Of a stretch of DNA of 64,000 bases, positions 62,142 through 64,000 are shown piece by piece. A program made the translations under genes and the position numbers. Source of the DNA: Lophius americanus. Lineage: Eukaryota; Chordata; Actinopteri; Lophiiformes; Lophiidae. Numbering within the stretch: position 1 is the first letter of the stretch; each line of letters opens with the position of its first letter. The notes beneath the pieces are model-generated. The model was not told where the DNA came from. It saw only the letters and a list, made by a program, of their open reading frames with translations, and did not search any database. Where the stretch lies: positions 2,065,001 through 2,129,000 of the forward strand of contig JBBDHG010000004.1 in the NCBI GenBank assembly GCA_037951165.1, written 5' to 3'.

Positions 62142-62356
62142 ATGCAGGTGTCCTTTGCATGTACAGACCACGGGCTGAAAGCCCCACGTAATGGTGAGCA
62201 CAGCAAACAGAACGCCACCAGCCCCAACACGACCAGCCAGGCCCGAGCCCGCTTTCGCACCGTTGCCCTGATAGCTCGCAGCCTGGGCTCCTTCACCCAC
62301 CGGTACCACCACAATCTCAAGGAGTCCACCACCAAGCTCACCGGCATGAAGTACCG
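62142..62356 (+). CDS. kcnab1: kcnab1 first coding exon: Kv channel beta-1 inactivation domain
   Basis: 71 codons and two bases, MQVSFACTDHGLK to GMKY(R), ending at donor CG|GTATGT. This is the variable N-terminus of the Kv-beta-1.1 subunit, a cytoplasmic aldo-keto-reductase-like protein that binds Kv1 channels. The N-terminus plugs the pore and gives fast inactivation, and a cysteine near position 7 makes this redox-sensitive. C7 is present. From memory human reads MQVSIACTEHNLK...RAKFRTVAIIARSLGTFT...SLKESTAKQTGMKYR; here RARFRTVALIARSLGSFT and NLKESTTKLTGMKYR. KCNAB3 shares MQVSIACTE but lacks the FRTVxIARSLG block, so KCNAB1 is preferred. The conserved core is outside the window. Confidence 0.93.
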
Positions 62357-64000
62357 GTATGTAGACTGGGAAAGTTAGTAATTTATTATAACTGACTTAC
62401 TTATCTATCAAGATCATGCTGTGAAAATCTGCCCCAGGCCTTATTGTGGTGGAGAGGAAATAAACATATGATTGACCATAAAATGTAATTAGAGAGAAAG
62501 TAAGAATAGAGACAACATGAACTGAACAAAGAAAGAGTTACGAAGATGAGAGAGCCCCGTTGGAGACAACACAAATCTACATCACTTTAGTTTGCTTGGG
62601 GTGCTTAAAGTTTCAGATATGAACTTGAGGGTGCAATAAATATGATACTCTTCACATAGTGTATTTTTAGTTAGCTATATTGGTTTTAAACATAGCCTGA
62701 TTTTGACTTCACACTGTGCACACTGGGGTTGAAATTACAAACCCAGATGATTCCACCTTGCAGTTATTATGTGAGGAAAATATATATTATATATATATTT
62801 CCATCACAAATTAAACATACAAATATAGCACTTGTCTTTGTAAGAGCTATTACAAGCGAAAATTAGATGAAAAATTTCACCAAATAATCATACAAACCAT
62901 ATGACGTAGTGTGATGCTCTCCAAACAACTCATACAAATGAACTGGAAATACAAATTCGACAGTCTGACAATGAAGTTGACCCTTGTGATTTTTAATAGA
63001 CAGGCTCGATGAAGATGATCTAGAAAATAAACCAGTTTAAAATCATATGAATTATTCAAAAGCAATTAAATAGATGAGGGAAACCATTAAAGACATAGCT
63101 CAGAAAGAGAAACATTCTACTCTTGATGAATTTGGTGGAGCACAACAGTTAATAATAATCAGTAGTTTGATCGTCAATGTGTCTCATAATCTGGATCAGT
63201 AGCACCAGCCTCAGTCTTAAATCACGGCGCATACATTACTCAGCGACTGGCCGTGATCATGGTGCACGTTGTCAAAGTGTGATAGTGAAACAGAGCAGAA
63301 CAGCGCAACTCGCCATATGAGTCGAAAGAAGGCTGGGTCGAGAAAACAATGCTGTGAGTGTGTTCTTCAGCGAAACTGCACAAAGAAATTGCAGCTTTCC
63401 CCTCAGACTGTTCACTGTCTGGAGAGGGTGACTTTGTGGCTTACATTGCAGGGATGGAGGCAGAGAAAGGGAGAGCGTCTGAGAGAAAAGGCGGATTATG
63501 GGAAGAATATAAAAAAGATGATATGAAGGAAAGAGGCATAAATATAGATCGAGCGAAGGAGAAAATTGGAGCATGTGGGTCAATTCACACAAAAAAATTG
63601 ATAAGTCTCTGCTAATCACACAATCTCATCCTGTTTCCATAACAACATTTAAATAGCCAACTTCAATCAGCCTTGTGATGAAAGAGCCTTTTGAACCGAT
63701 TGTTCATTTTTATTTTTCTTAATTAACCTTCATCAGTTTTGCAAAACCCATGATGTTTTTGAAATACATCAACTCACCCTTTTTTAATTTAAATCTTCAA
63801 CGGAAAGCCACATTTTTCCTCTTGTTTATTTCACTGCTGCTGGTCTTTCCCTCGGGGAGGAATGGTCTTGATACAGAGATGATGCATGGCTTCTTAAACT
63901 TATCTGCTGTTTATTTTTCTTTGCAACATGAGGATTTGCTCATCCTTGTAGCTCCCACCAAAAACAGGTGGGGGATACTGACTACTGATACGTCACATTT
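62357..64000 (+). other. kcnab1: kcnab1 intron 1, continuing past the right edge
   Basis: No exon, repeat or regulatory site recognised. Minor AT run at 62781-62802. The next exon (expected to start with G then NLGKSGLRVSCLG) is not present. Confidence 0.7.

Noticed and set aside
1..64000. CRISPR arrays, rRNA/tRNA genes, operons, phage or viral genes
   Set aside because: Looked for and not found; the direct repeats present are microsatellites or transposon-derived, and tRNA-like boxes belong to decayed SINE-like repeats.

Overview
The window is from a ray-finned (most likely teleost) fish nuclear genome. The evidence is split vertebrate genes, compact introns (all coding exons of a muscleblind gene fit in 25 kb), long CA/TG microsatellites, and several decayed Tc1-like and tRNA-derived repeats of types I know from teleosts. 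No bacterial, organellar or viral genes were seen. All three recognised genes are on the + strand.

Region 1 (1-35.7 kb) is mbnl1, muscleblind-like splicing regulator 1. A probable 5'UTR plus first coding exon (6496-7463) is followed by a 17 kb intron. Then come exons at 24612-24782, 24998-25216, 26666-26905, 27762-27815 (the 54-nt alternative exon), 28973-29126, 29946-29981 (36-nt exon), 30780-30871 and 31906-31962 (stop), and a 3'UTR that probably ends near 35.67 kb. Joined, the exons keep frame throughout and give 396 residues with the 54-nt exon or 378 without it. All four CCCH zinc fingers are intact. The gene carries visible signs of splicing autoregulation: an AG-free zone of about 178 nt dense in YGCY motifs before the 54-nt exon, a YGCY-rich 5'UTR exon, and a tandem in-frame pair of donors at exon 2.

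Region 2 (about 38.3-40.7 kb) is rap2b, a single-exon Ras-family GTPase of 182 residues in a GC-rich island. A perfect DR1 nuclear-receptor-type site lies 436 bp upstream of the start codon.

Region 3 (40.7-64 kb) is the gap and then the 5' part of kcnab1 (Kv channel beta-1 subunit). The certain exon is 62142-62356, which encodes the cysteine-containing inactivation peptide. A second, probable alternative first exon lies at 53968-54224 and ends in the same splice phase. The rest of kcnab1 lies beyond the right edge. The gap holds three transposon-derived segments (two Tc1-like fossils, one 1.02 kb MITE-like element) and SINE-like pieces.

The genes do not form a pathway. Their linkage is ancestral: MBNL1/RAP2B, MBNL2/RAP2A and MBNL3/RAP2C are neighbours in human (from memory), and RAP2B and KCNAB1 are both on human 3q25. 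I found no wholly new biological system. The best leads are the mbnl1 splicing-control architecture, the tandem donor, the alternative kcnab1 N-terminus, a perfect 23-bp hairpin in mbnl1 intron 1, and the MITE with its candidate 8-bp target duplication.
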